A stretch of 64,000 nucleotides of DNA from Chitinophagaceae bacterium (GCA_947454155.1 CANGIT010000012.1:1-64000), one strand, 5' to 3'; counted from the first letter of the stretch, positions 23,677-31,794 are shown. The notes: generated from the sequence alone by a model not told the origin. Made by a program: numbers and translations.

Positions 23677-26529
23677 ATGAAAAAGCTCCTCCTCTTCCTC
23701 AGTGTTACATTTTGCATTTTACATTTTCACTTGGCGCAAGCCCAAATCCCTTCTTATGTGCCTACCAACGGATTGGTTGGTTACTGGCCATTTAATGGCA
23801 ATGCCAATGATGAAAGTGGGAATGGTAACAATGGTACGGTAAATGGAGCAACGCTGACGACGGATCGATTTGGGAATGCGAATGGGGCGTACCATTTTAC
23901 TCTAGCTAGTTCAAATTATATATCAACACCAGGAAACAATTTGCCAATTGGTAGTTCAAGCTCTACAATGAGTATATGGTTTAATGCAACAGGTTATTCA
24001 AATTCTGGAATGTCTAGAGCTATGCTCAGCTATGGGATTTGGAATTCTAATAAAGCAAGATATATTGGACAGAGGGGCGGAAGCTCTAACGTATTAACAT
24101 ATGCACAACTATTCAATGATAAAAATTGCACATTCAACTACTCTTTAAATACATGGTACAATTTTGTTGTGACTTATGATACAGGGGTCGTAAAAATGTA
24201 CATCAATTCCAATTTGATTGGAACATATACAATTACCGGAACAGCAACTTCGCAAGGCAATGTTTATTTCGGATGTCATCCAAGTTTAGGTGATTTTTTC
24301 GACGGTAATTTAGATGATGCTGCTATCTACAACCGTGCCCTCTCTCAATCGGAAATAACTCAATTATACACAGGACAAGTAAATTGCTTCGCTAATATCA
24401 TCAATAATGATACTACAATTTGTACAGGCACAAGTATTGTTCTTAATGCAACAACTGCAACAATCCCTTTTCAATTAGGAATGAATGCAGGGGGTGGAAA
24501 AATATTTTTTATAAACCCAGATGGAGTTTCGGGATTAGTGGCTGCACCTTTTGATCAAGGTTCTTCTTCTTGGCAATGTATTCCTGGTGTTTCTGGCCTT
24601 ACTTCAAATGATGGATTATATAATACAAACCAAATTGTCGCAGGTTGTTCAGAAAATGGCGCTGCGAGAATTTGCTATAATCTTGTTTTAAATGGCTATG
24701 ATGATTGGTATTTACCAGCAATTGATCAGGTGAATTTAATGTATCAGAGACAATCTTACATTGGGGGCTTCAATGGAAATTATTATTGGAGTTCAACAGA
24801 TTTCACAGGTAATTATGCATATGCACAAACATTGCCTTCAGGCAATCAAAATTATTTCAGTAAAAGTAATGTTTATGGAATACGTGCTATTAGAAATTTT
24901 TCTCAACCCCTAACATCAGCATACACCTACCTCTGGTCCAACGGCTCTACTACCCCAAGCATTACCGTTAGTCCTACGGCTACCACCACATATTATCTCA
25001 CCGTTACCGATGCCAATGGCAATACCTGCCGCGACAGTGTAAAAGTTACGGTCAATACCGCTATTCCGGCTACACCCGGTACCATCACCGGCGCCACCGA
25101 TGTTTGTTCTTCTTTTTCCAGCATCACAGCCGCCAGCAGCAATGCCGTTACCTACAGCATTGCCGCTATGAGCACCGCTACTTCCTATACTTGGGCAGTA
25201 CCTGCGGGTGTTACCATTGTAAGCGGTCAGGGTACCAGCAGCATTTCAGTCAGCTTTGCCAATACCTTTGTTTCGGGCGCCATTACGGTAAAAGCCAACA
25301 ACGCCTGTGGCAGCAGCACTGCGGCCCGTAGCTTGTCGGTATACAGACGAGTAGCCGCTACACCCGGCACTGTTCAAAAATCTTTCGTGCCCAGCGTGGT
25401 GGCTGTTACCAGCGTATGCGGCTTGGCTTCCGAGGTGTACATGATCCGCAAGGTTACCTATGCCACTTCCTACAACTGGTCGCTGGCTTTGGGCACCAAC
25501 GCCACCATCACGCACCTCAATGCGCTGGGCGCCAATGACACTGCCATCAGGGTAACCTTCGCCTCTGGTTTTGTAAGAGATACCATTCGGGTAACCGCAC
25601 AAACCGCCTGTTCGGTGAGTGCATTACGTACGGTGGTGCTCAATGCAACCGTGGCGCCGCCTGCGGTAACTGCGCTTTCAACGCCCGGAGGAAACTTTTC
25701 GGTCTGCATCGGCTCCTCCATCAATATCACGGCATTGTCTACTGTGCCTACTGCCACACAATCGGCCATACAATATTTCCGCTGGACCAAACCGGCCAAT
25801 ACTACCATCACGGCAGCCACTGCCGATAGTTCACGCATTACCCTGCGCATTGATGCCGGCTTCACCGGAGGCAGCGTGAGTGTGAAAACCGCCAGTGCCT
25901 GTGGTTTCTATGGTGCTGCCAAAACGGCTACTTTACAATATCTGCCGCCCACACCGGTAGCCATCAGCTCAGCTACGGGATCTTACAACGCTTGTATCGG
26001 CAATACCGTAAGTTACACGGTGTTGGTGGGCCAGGCGCTTTCCTCACAATCGGTAGCCACCGTGTTCCGCTGGACCAAACCGGCCAATACCACCATTGTT
26101 TCGGCCACGGCAGACAGTATCACCATCAACCTGCGCATTGATGCGGGCTTCACCGGCGGATCGCTGACGGTAAAAGGGCAATCTTCTTGTGGTGCGCAGG
26201 GCGCGGCCTATTCGCAAGTGCTCACACATGGCGGTTGTCCGGCCGGTACCAGAACAACGCCCTATGCCACTAACGACGGCGCCAACACGAAATTGACGGC
26301 GCAGTTGTTTCCCAATCCCACCACCAATGCTTTCAATCTGAAAGTGAGTAGTACCAACACACTTCCTGTGGTGGCCATTATCCGCGATGCCGAAGGTCGT
26401 TTGATCAAATCATTCACCATCAAGGCCGGCGAGTTGTCCAATTTCGGCAACGAACTTACATCCGGTGTTTACATGATTGAGGTGATGCAGGGCGAGGAGA
26501 GGAAAGTGATGAGAGGGGTGAAGATGTAG
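23677..26529 (+). CDS. Secreted LamG / Lcl-domain / Ig-like protein with T9SS sorting domain
   Basis: Product of 950 residues. Signal peptide (cleaved after AQAQ); LamG/concanavalin-like domain about residues 30-235 (LVGYWPFNGNANDESGNGN, ending DGNLDDAAIYNRALSQSEI); an Lcl/DUF1566-type domain about 265-410 (GKIFFINPDG, DDWYLPAIDQVNLMYQ, NYYWSSTDF); Ig/PKD-like modules about 410-870; and a type IX sorting domain in the last 75 residues (LFPNPTTNAFNLKV, then GVYMIEVMQGEERKVM). LamG domains bind glycans or other surface ligands, so adhesion or carbohydrate binding is likely. The C-terminal half is markedly more G/C rich than the LamG/Lcl part, which suggests the front was joined to a resident T9SS backbone. 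Confidence 0.9.
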   Translation: MKKLLLFLSVTFCILHFHLAQAQIPSYVPTNGLVGYWPFNGNANDESGNGNNGTVNGATLTTDRFGNANGAYHFTLASSNYISTPGNNLPIGSSSSTMSIWFNATGYSNSGMSRAMLSYGIWNSNKARYIGQRGGSSNVLTYAQLFNDKNCTFNYSLNTWYNFVVTYDTGVVKMYINSNLIGTYTITGTATSQGNVYFGCHPSLGDFFDGNLDDAAIYNRALSQSEITQLYTGQVNCFANIINNDTTICTGTSIVLNATTATIPFQLGMNAGGGKIFFINPDGVSGLVAAPFDQGSSSWQCIPGVSGLTSNDGLYNTNQIVAGCSENGAARICYNLVLNGYDDWYLPAIDQVNLMYQRQSYIGGFNGNYYWSSTDFTGNYAYAQTLPSGNQNYFSKSNVYGIRAIRNFSQPLTSAYTYLWSNGSTTPSITVSPTATTTYYLTVTDANGNTCRDSVKVTVNTAIPATPGTITGATDVCSSFSSITAASSNAVTYSIAAMSTATSYTWAVPAGVTIVSGQGTSSISVSFANTFVSGAITVKANNACGSSTAARSLSVYRRVAATPGTVQKSFVPSVVAVTSVCGLASEVYMIRKVTYATSYNWSLALGTNATITHLNALGANDTAIRVTFASGFVRDTIRVTAQTACSVSALRTVVLNATVAPPAVTALSTPGGNFSVCIGSSINITALSTVPTATQSAIQYFRWTKPANTTITAATADSSRITLRIDAGFTGGSVSVKTASACGFYGAAKTATLQYLPPTPVAISSATGSYNACIGNTVSYTVLVGQALSSQSVATVFRWTKPANTTIVSATADSITINLRIDAGFTGGSLTVKGQSSCGAQGAAYSQVLTHGGCPAGTRTTPYATNDGANTKLTAQLFPNPTTNAFNLKVSSTNTLPVVAIIRDAEGRLIKSFTIKAGELSNFGNELTSGVYMIEVMQGEERKVMRGVKM

Positions 26530-26567
26530 TAGCCTGCGAGGATATAATTTTAATATGTTGATATACA

Positions 26568-26594
26568 AAGCCCACGGTGTTAATCGTGGGTTTT
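26568..26594 (+). terminator. Terminator after the LamG/T9SS gene
   Basis: CCCACG (26571-26576) pairs with CGTGGG (26585-26590), extended by AAA/TTT and followed by TTTTGTG. Confidence 0.65.
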
Positions 26595-26670
26595 GTGTAT
26601 TTGTCTGTAATCATTTTGGATTAAAAAACGTCTGGTTGATTTTGAAATGACGAGATATGATTTGCATGTG

Positions 26671-26685
26671 TAAAACAACAGAAAA
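26671..26685. repeat. Left copy of a 15-bp direct repeat flanking the HigBA locus
   Basis: TAAAACAACAGAAAA, identical to 27461-27475. This copy lies 15 bases beyond the higA stop. Confidence 0.7.
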
Positions 26686-26699
26686 ACGGTGTTTTTTCC

Positions 26700-27056
26700 T
26701 TACGCCAGCAACACGTGCGCCGGTATATTCAGCTCGCGATGAAAAAATTTCACCAGCTCAAGCGTCAGCGGTTTCTTTTTATTCAGAATGGAAGAGATAT
26801 AGCCCTTGCTCCCGATTTTTCCTACCCAGTCTTGATTACGCATGCCTCTTTCTTCCATTTTCATTTTGATGGCTTCAATAGGATCGGGCAGCGGAATGGG
26901 ATAATGCTGATCTTCATATTGCTTGATGAGCAACAACATGATCTGTAATTTTTCCCCTTCGGGCGAATGAGGTTTTATTTTTTTGTCGAACTGTTCATCT
27001 ACCCAATTCAGGCAAGCGTTGTATTGTTTCTTATTTTTTATGATACTGAGCTCCAT
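26700..27056 (-). CDS. higA: HigA-type helix-turn-helix antitoxin
   Basis: Product of 118 residues. An N-terminal helical part (ELSIIKNKKQYNACLNWVDEQF) precedes a Cro/CI-type helix-turn-helix (IEAIKMKMEERGMRNQDWVGKIGSKGYISSILNKKKPLTLELVKFFHRELNIP). This is the long HigA form that follows HigB in many bacteroidetes. It binds its own promoter and HigB. It starts 3 bases after the stop of the toxin frame. The antitoxin is intact although the toxin is not. Confidence 0.88.
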   Translation of the reverse strand: MELSIIKNKKQYNACLNWVDEQFDKKIKPHSPEGEKLQIMLLLIKQYEDQHYPIPLPDPIEAIKMKMEERGMRNQDWVGKIGSKGYISSILNKKKPLTLELVKFFHRELNIPAHVLLA

Positions 27057-27059
27057 ATC

Positions 27060-27368
27060 CTATTTTTTATACTGAATCGTTAAGGCATCTATTTTGTCGT
27101 ACTCGGCATGAGTGCCAAACCATTTGATTTGAACAGCATTGTATTCAAAGACGATTCTGGTGATTAGCCGGTATCGGTTGCCCATGATATTAAAAATCAC
27201 CCTGTCGTCTCCAATGATACTTGCTGTGGCGAATGTTTTTTTCAGCCCATTGAAGTTTTTAAAATCCTTGTTGCTGAATTCATGATACTATTCCAATAGC
27301 GCTGTTCGTGCCTGTGGATAAGCATCACAATATTCCAGCAATGTTCTTCGGGTAATGATATTGAACAT
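27060..27368 (-). pseudogene. higB: HigB-type toxin interrupted by an amber stop
   Basis: Translating from ATG 27368 gives 102 codons matching HigB: it starts MFNIITRRTLLEYCDAYPQA, continues YHEFSNKDFKNFNGLKKTF, VIFNIMGNRYRLITRIVFEY, and ends IKWFGTHAEYDKIDALTI. Codon 27 (27288-27290) is TAG exactly where HigB proteins have Trp (WYHE), a one-base TGG-to-TAG change. Everything after the stop is still in frame. HigB is a ribosome-dependent mRNase; this copy should be inactive unless the stop is read through or an internal start is used. Confidence 0.85.
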
Positions 27369-27434
27369 TTGTGTAAAGCTATTAAAAGTTTACTAATAGA
27401 AAACCAACTGTTTTCGTATCCGGGAACAAAAATA

Positions 27435-27475
27435 TTTTTCTGTTGTTGCGTGTCGGTGGGTAAAACAACAGAAAA
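27435..27475. repeat. Hairpin carrying the right copy of the HigBA-flanking repeat
   Basis: TTTTCTGTTGTT (27436-27447) is the exact reverse complement of AACAACAGAAAA (27464-27475). The right arm is part of TAAAACAACAGAAAA, also found at 26671. It lies upstream of higB, between it and umuD, and may be a HigA operator. Confidence 0.6.
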
Positions 27476-27570
27476 GAACGAGGTTTTCAACCAAAATTTG
27501 ACATTCCACCGTTTAAATGGTGGGCCGCGAAAATATAATTACAACCCAGCATCTGCATGCTGAAAAACAT

Positions 27571-27617
27571 TTTGTCCGGCGAATAAATTGTTCTATAATT
27601 GCTAAATAATTTAGCAA
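27571..27617 (+). promoter_or_regulatory. umuDC promoter with overlapping 19-bp palindromic operator
   Basis: TTTG at 27571-27574 and TATAATTG at 27594-27601 are spaced 19 bp and resemble the bacteroidete -33/-7 pair. Overlapping the -7 element is the perfect palindrome TTGCTAAATAATTTAGCAA (27599-27617), 18 bases before the umuD start. Placement suits a repressor of the SOS/LexA kind, but I cannot confirm the regulator. Confidence 0.6.
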
Positions 27618-27635
27618 AAAAAATCCTCCCTTACC

Positions 27636-28067
27636 ATGGAAATAGAACAATTTTATGCTGCCGGATACCAGGGCAGCAAGCAATTCAAACAACTGGATGT
27701 GCCCAATGCCGATGCCACCGGATTCGGTTCGCCAACCGACGATTATATGGACCGCGGCATCGATCTCAACGAACAGCTCGTGCGCAACAAGCCCGCCACT
27801 TTTTTCATGCGGGTGCAGGGCAACAGCATGGTCAACGCCTGCATCCATCATGGCGATATCGTCATCGTCGACCGCAGCGTGAAACCGCAAAGCGGAAAAA
27901 TCATCATCGCCGTTCTTGATGGCGAAATGCTCATCCGCCGCTATGAAAAACAACAATACAAGATTCGCCTGATTCCCGAAACATCACGACTCTCACCCAT
28001 GGAAATCACCCCCGAGCACGACTTCAGCATCTGGGGCGTGGTGACGTATGTGATAAAGGGGGTGTGA
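27636..28067 (+). CDS. umuD: UmuD-like DNA polymerase V accessory subunit
   Basis: Product of 143 residues aligned over its length with UmuD: DDYMDRGIDLNEQLVRNKPATFF, then RVQGNSMVNACIHHGDIVIVDRS, and a C-terminal FSIWGVVTYVIKGV. The nucleophile is Ser64. The position of the general-base Lys (Lys97 in E. coli, VKKL) is Arg101 here (LIRRYEK), and the self-cleavage site reads Thr28-Gly29 instead of Cys-Gly. RecA-stimulated cleavage would turn UmuD into the active UmuD' partner of UmuC; whether this one cleaves is unclear. umuC follows after 129 bases. Confidence 0.9.
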   Translation: MEIEQFYAAGYQGSKQFKQLDVPNADATGFGSPTDDYMDRGIDLNEQLVRNKPATFFMRVQGNSMVNACIHHGDIVIVDRSVKPQSGKIIIAVLDGEMLIRRYEKQQYKIRLIPETSRLSPMEITPEHDFSIWGVVTYVIKGV

Positions 28068-28082
28068 ATAAGGAATTAAAGC

Positions 28083-28195
28083 AGTTTAGTATGTTTAGCA
28101 GGTTATGTAGGTTTAACCTCCCAAACCTCCCAAACCTCCCAAACCTCCCAAACCTCCCAAACCTCCCAAACCTCCCAAACCTCCCAAACCTACCT
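28083..28195. repeat. 9-bp microsatellite AAACCTCCC with inverted left arm, between umuD and umuC
   Basis: Nine units of AAACCTCCC (first TAACCTCCC, last AAACCTACC) run from about 28114 to 28194 and stop 2 bases before the umuC ATG. The preceding 28083-28113 (TTTAGTATGTTTAGCAGGTT and GTAGGTTT) is the G/T-rich opposite arm. An array this regular is likely to change copy number by slippage. Confidence 0.9.
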
Positions 28196-28196
28196 C

Positions 28197-29468
28197 ATGA
28201 AAGCCATTGTAGACTGTAACAGTTTTTACGCCGCCTGTGAGCGCCTGTTCAAACCATCGCTGCATGGCAAGCCTGTGGTGGTGTTGAGCAACAACGACGG
28301 TTGCATCGTATCGCGCACCGACGAGGCCAAGGCGTTGGGCATCCGCATGGCCGGACCTTATTATCAGAATAAAAAAGAAATCGAGGACAACAAGGTGGCG
28401 GTGTTTTCCAGCAACTACCATTTATATGGCGACCTGAGCCGAAGGGTGATGGACACGCTTCGTATACTCGCGCCCGATGTGGAGGTGTACTCGGTGGATG
28501 AATCCTTTCTTGACCTTACCGGCATTGATCCTTCAACGCTTTATGAGTATTCACTTTTTGTGAAGCATACCACGGAACTGTGGACGGGCATTCCGGTTTC
28601 AGTGGGCGTGGCACCCACCAAAGTGCTGTCGAAAGTGGCCAACCGATTGGCGAAGAAAGACAAGATCGGCACCAAAGGCGTGATGATATTGCAAACACCC
28701 GAACAGCAGATGGAGGCCTTGCAACTCACACCGGTGGAAGACATCTGGGGCGTGGGGATGGCCGGATCCCAAAAGCTTCGCATGTTCAACATCAACACCG
28801 CCTGGGACCTGCGCAACATGAGTGAGGAGTGGGCTTCCAAAAATCTGGGTGGTGTGGTGGGCGTACGACTGGTGAAAGAACTCAAGGGAATTCCCTGCAT
28901 CGGCATGAAAGAGCAACTCACCCGTAAAAAAATGATCGCCACTACCCGTATGTTCGGCAAGCCCGTGTTTGAACTCCGCGAACTGAAAGAGGCTGTGGCC
29001 ACCTACACCGCCCGTGCTGCGGAAAAACTGCGTCGTCAGCAGGGAGCCGCACGCAGCATCAGTGTTTTTGTGGTGAGCAACAATCGGCAATACAACCATC
29101 ACTACGAGCCCACATCCCGTTCTTCTTTTCTTACGTTGCCCACGCCCACTTATCTTACCAATGTGCTCACCACCCATGCCACAGCTTTGGCCGAAGCGTT
29201 GTACAGAGAAGGCAGCAAATACATCAAAGCGGGCGTCATCCTCAGCGACATCATCCCCTGCGATACCATTCAGTACAATCTTTTCGAGGAGCCCGAGCCC
29301 GCTGCCATGCAGAAACTGATGCACATCGTCGACAACGTTAATTTCGGCATGCGCAGCGATATGCTTAAGTTTGCCTCGGTGGGTACAAAGAAGGACTGGA
29401 AGATGCGGCAGGAAATGCGCAGCAACCGCTTCACCACGCGCTGGGATGAATTGTGTGTGGTGAAATAA
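28197..29468 (+). CDS. umuC: DNA polymerase V catalytic subunit UmuC (Y family)
   Basis: Product of 423 residues, full UmuC length. Catalytic carboxylates are present: Asp6 (IVDCNSFYAACER) and Asp101-Glu102 (VYSVDESFLDL). The Y-family palm continues with VGVAPTKVLSKVANRLAKKD, the helix-hairpin-helix segment with VEDIWGVGMAGSQKL, and a little-finger domain ends the protein. It performs error-prone translesion synthesis with UmuD'. Start ATG 28197 is preceded only by the 9-bp repeat array, so its translation signal is unusual. Confidence 0.95.
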   Translation: MKAIVDCNSFYAACERLFKPSLHGKPVVVLSNNDGCIVSRTDEAKALGIRMAGPYYQNKKEIEDNKVAVFSSNYHLYGDLSRRVMDTLRILAPDVEVYSVDESFLDLTGIDPSTLYEYSLFVKHTTELWTGIPVSVGVAPTKVLSKVANRLAKKDKIGTKGVMILQTPEQQMEALQLTPVEDIWGVGMAGSQKLRMFNINTAWDLRNMSEEWASKNLGGVVGVRLVKELKGIPCIGMKEQLTRKKMIATTRMFGKPVFELRELKEAVATYTARAAEKLRRQQGAARSISVFVVSNNRQYNHHYEPTSRSSFLTLPTPTYLTNVLTTHATALAEALYREGSKYIKAGVILSDIIPCDTIQYNLFEEPEPAAMQKLMHIVDNVNFGMRSDMLKFASVGTKKDWKMRQEMRSNRFTTRWDELCVVK

Positions 29469-29535
29469 GAAGCGAACCGCCTGCAATTGTTCAACCGAAC
29501 AGATACTAACGTAAAAGCATAAACTTAAAAATTTC

Positions 29536-30261
29536 ATGAACATCAGCAATAATAAAATACTCATCACCGGAGGTGGATCGGGTATCGGACGCGGACTTAC
29601 AGAAGCATTGCTGAAAGAAAACAACACCGTAATCATCTGCGGAAGAAGAAAAGAAGTGCTGGATGAACTGGCCGCCCAATATTCATCAGTCATCACTTTT
29701 TGTTGCGACCTGGAAAAAGAAGAGGAGCGAATCAATTTGTATGAATGGGTGGCTAAAGAACACGATGACCTCAACGTACTCATCAACAATGCAGGCATTC
29801 AGCAATGGATGCATCCGGATGATGAAGATTTTTTTGAAAGAGCTAAAACGGAAGTCGCCATCAACATCCTGGCGCCAGTGCACCTGAACACCCTGTTCAT
29901 CAAACTGAAAAGTTTGCACACCATCATCAATGTCACGTCGGCACTCGGATTTTGTCCACTGATCAAAGTGCCCGTATACTCCGGCACCAAAGCATTCTTT
30001 CATTCCTATACCTTATCGCTGAGAAAACTGATGGAAAAGAAAAACATTGAAGTGATTGAACTCATTCCACCTGCGCTCAACACCGATCTGGGCGGAAAAG
30101 GATTACACGACTGGGCTCCACCGGTAAGCGGTTTCATAGCATCGATCATGGAACAGATGAAACAAGGCAAACAAACGCTCACTTATGGCTTGAGCGAAAC
30201 CATGTCGGCAGCAGGGCCCGAACAATTGCAAGCCGCTTTTGATAGAATGAATGGGGGATGA
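29536..30261 (+). CDS. Short-chain dehydrogenase/reductase, DltE-like
   Basis: Product of 241 residues, classical SDR. Cofactor motif TGGGSGIGRG (residues 11-20), NNAG near residue 87, and the catalytic Ser (NVTSALGF) and YSGTK (Tyr/Lys) all present. The C-terminal part (IELIPPALNTDLGGKG, then MSAAGPEQLQAAFDRMN) resembles the DltE/YciK-like group. NAD(P)-dependent oxidoreductase, cytoplasmic; substrate not predictable. Starts 67 bases after umuC; no functional link is apparent. Confidence 0.9.
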   Translation: MNISNNKILITGGGSGIGRGLTEALLKENNTVIICGRRKEVLDELAAQYSSVITFCCDLEKEEERINLYEWVAKEHDDLNVLINNAGIQQWMHPDDEDFFERAKTEVAINILAPVHLNTLFIKLKSLHTIINVTSALGFCPLIKVPVYSGTKAFFHSYTLSLRKLMEKKNIEVIELIPPALNTDLGGKGLHDWAPPVSGFIASIMEQMKQGKQTLTYGLSETMSAAGPEQLQAAFDRMNGG

Positions 30262-30322
30262 AAAAAAGTTTCGTTATCTTGAAATCAAAGCCATTTTTTG
30301 TACTCAATAAAATATTACACAC

Positions 30323-30712
30323 ATGAAAAAGACAATCATCATCGCACTGATTTTCATTTCGGTCAACGCTTCTGCACAGCGACTGAAAAATTCATCGGGC
30401 AGCACCATCGGCTATATCGAAGATGGAAGAGTGAAGAATTCGTCGGGCAGCACTATCGGTTATTTCGACGACGACAGGGTGAAGAACTCCAGCGGCAGCA
30501 CCATCGGTTATTTTGAAGACGGGCGTGTGAAAAACTCATCCGGTTCCACCATCGGTTATTTTGAAAACGGAAGGGTAAAAAATTCATCAGGCAGCACCAT
30601 TGGCTATGTCGAAGACGGACGCGTGAAAAACTCATCAGGCAGCACCATCGGCTATTACGAAAGCACAAGACCTTCGCAGGCCGCGTTGTACTTTTTCTTT
30701 TTCTTCAATTGA
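30323..30712 (+). CDS. Exported 5-fold beta-flower-type repeat protein
   Basis: Product of 129 residues. Signal peptide (cleaved after NASAQ), then six repeats of 16 residues with consensus RVKNSSGSTIGYFEDG, then a hydrophobic aromatic end (AALYFFFFF). This matches the small bacteroidete family called 5-fold beta-flower protein; I recall the same SSG-x-x-IG repeat and AA-F-F tail there. Repeats at DNA level are 48 bp and nearly identical, so the array has recently expanded or been homogenised. Role unknown; the tail suggests anchoring or assembly at the envelope. Confidence 0.8.
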   Translation: MKKTIIIALIFISVNASAQRLKNSSGSTIGYIEDGRVKNSSGSTIGYFDDDRVKNSSGSTIGYFEDGRVKNSSGSTIGYFENGRVKNSSGSTIGYVEDGRVKNSSGSTIGYYESTRPSQAALYFFFFFN

Positions 30713-30845
30713 TTTGTAAAAGATATTTTCTGTGTTTCTCATGAAAGGCTCAACAGTAAAGCATTTCGGCGGCATTGGCGAATAATTTTTACGGTAGACT
30801 GACAATTGTTTTTGTTGTCATCATACATTTGCCGAAAATTTAAGA

Positions 30846-31625
30846 ATGAATTCCCACATACAGAAAATACAACACGAAATAGAACCACTTCGCCAATCCA
30901 TCATTCATCACAAGGTGTATGGAGTGATTAACGATCTGGACAACCTGAGAACTTTCATGAGTTATCATGTATTTGCCGTTTGGGATTTCATGTCGTTGCT
31001 GAAAGCGCTTCAAAATAATCTTACCTGCACATCCATTCCCTGGTTTCCGCAGGGCTCCGCCGACACGAGATTCCTGATCAATGAAATTGTAGTGGGAGAG
31101 GAATCGGATGTGGATATGCATGGTAAAAGAATGAGTCATTTCGAGCTCTATCTCGAAGCCATGAAACAGGCGGGTGCTGATACAAGCTGTATTGAAAATT
31201 TCATCCATCACCTCAAACAAACCAAAGACCTGGAGCAGTCTTTGTCATTGGCAAAGGTTCCGGAAGCTGCAAGAAAATTTGTGCGTTTCACCTTTAGCGT
31301 TATTGAAAAGAATCTTGCTTATCTGCAAGCCGCCACATTTACTTTCGGCAGGGAAGACCTTATACCGGGCATGTTCATCTCCATCATCAACGACATCAAT
31401 GCCAAATTCCCCGATAGCATTTCCATATTCAAATATTATCTCGAAAGACATATTGAGGTGGACGGCGACCATCATAGTCATCTGGCCTTGGAGATGACCG
31501 CCAATCTCTGTGGAACGGAAGAACAATATTGGAAAGAGGCAACGGAACTGACCATCGCCTCTCTGCAATCCCGCATCGCTTTATGGGACGGGGTGTATGA
31601 AGAAATTCAAAATGCTCGAATCTAG
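30846..31625 (+). CDS. DUF3050 family heme-oxygenase-like protein
   Basis: Product of 259 residues, all-helical. Conserved blocks of DUF3050 are visible: the LRQSIIHHKVYGVINDLDNLRTFMSYHVFAVWDFMSLLKALQ start, VPWFP-like SIPWFPQGS, LINEIVVGEESD, and ERHIEVDGDHHSHLALEM near the end. His residues at HHK, YHVFAVWD and DGDHHSHLA fit a heme-oxygenase-like or di-iron bundle. The biochemical role is not established. The TAG stop lies within the CTAGAT flank of the repeat array that follows, so the last residues are repeat-encoded. Confidence 0.85.
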   Translation: MNSHIQKIQHEIEPLRQSIIHHKVYGVINDLDNLRTFMSYHVFAVWDFMSLLKALQNNLTCTSIPWFPQGSADTRFLINEIVVGEESDVDMHGKRMSHFELYLEAMKQAGADTSCIENFIHHLKQTKDLEQSLSLAKVPEAARKFVRFTFSVIEKNLAYLQAATFTFGREDLIPGMFISIINDINAKFPDSISIFKYYLERHIEVDGDHHSHLALEMTANLCGTEEQYWKEATELTIASLQSRIALWDGVYEEIQNARI

Positions 31626-31781
31626 ATATCCAGCATCCATCATCCAGCATCCAGTATCCAGCATCCAGCATCCAGCATCCAGTATCCAGCATCCAGTATC
31701 CAGTATCCAGCATCCAGCATCCAGCATCCAGTATCCAGCATCCAGTATCCAGCATCCAGTATCCAGCATCCAGCATCCAGA
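31615..31781. repeat. ATCCAGY heptamer array, 22 units, with inverted left flank
   Basis: 22 units in perfect 7-bp register from 31628 to 31781; two variants (ATCCATC second, ATCCAGA last). Preceded by CTCGAAT and CTAGAT (31615-31627), heptamers of the opposite orientation, making the junction CTAGAT|ATCCAG. The array fills the space between the DUF3050 stop and the convergent M16 gene, whose stop is 13 bases away. Confidence 0.95.
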
Positions 31782-31794
31782 AACCAGCACCATC

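Noticed and set aside
28599..29798. 399-codon frame antisense to umuC
   Set aside because: Shadow of the umuC coding sequence; no family features, while UmuC has all its catalytic motifs.
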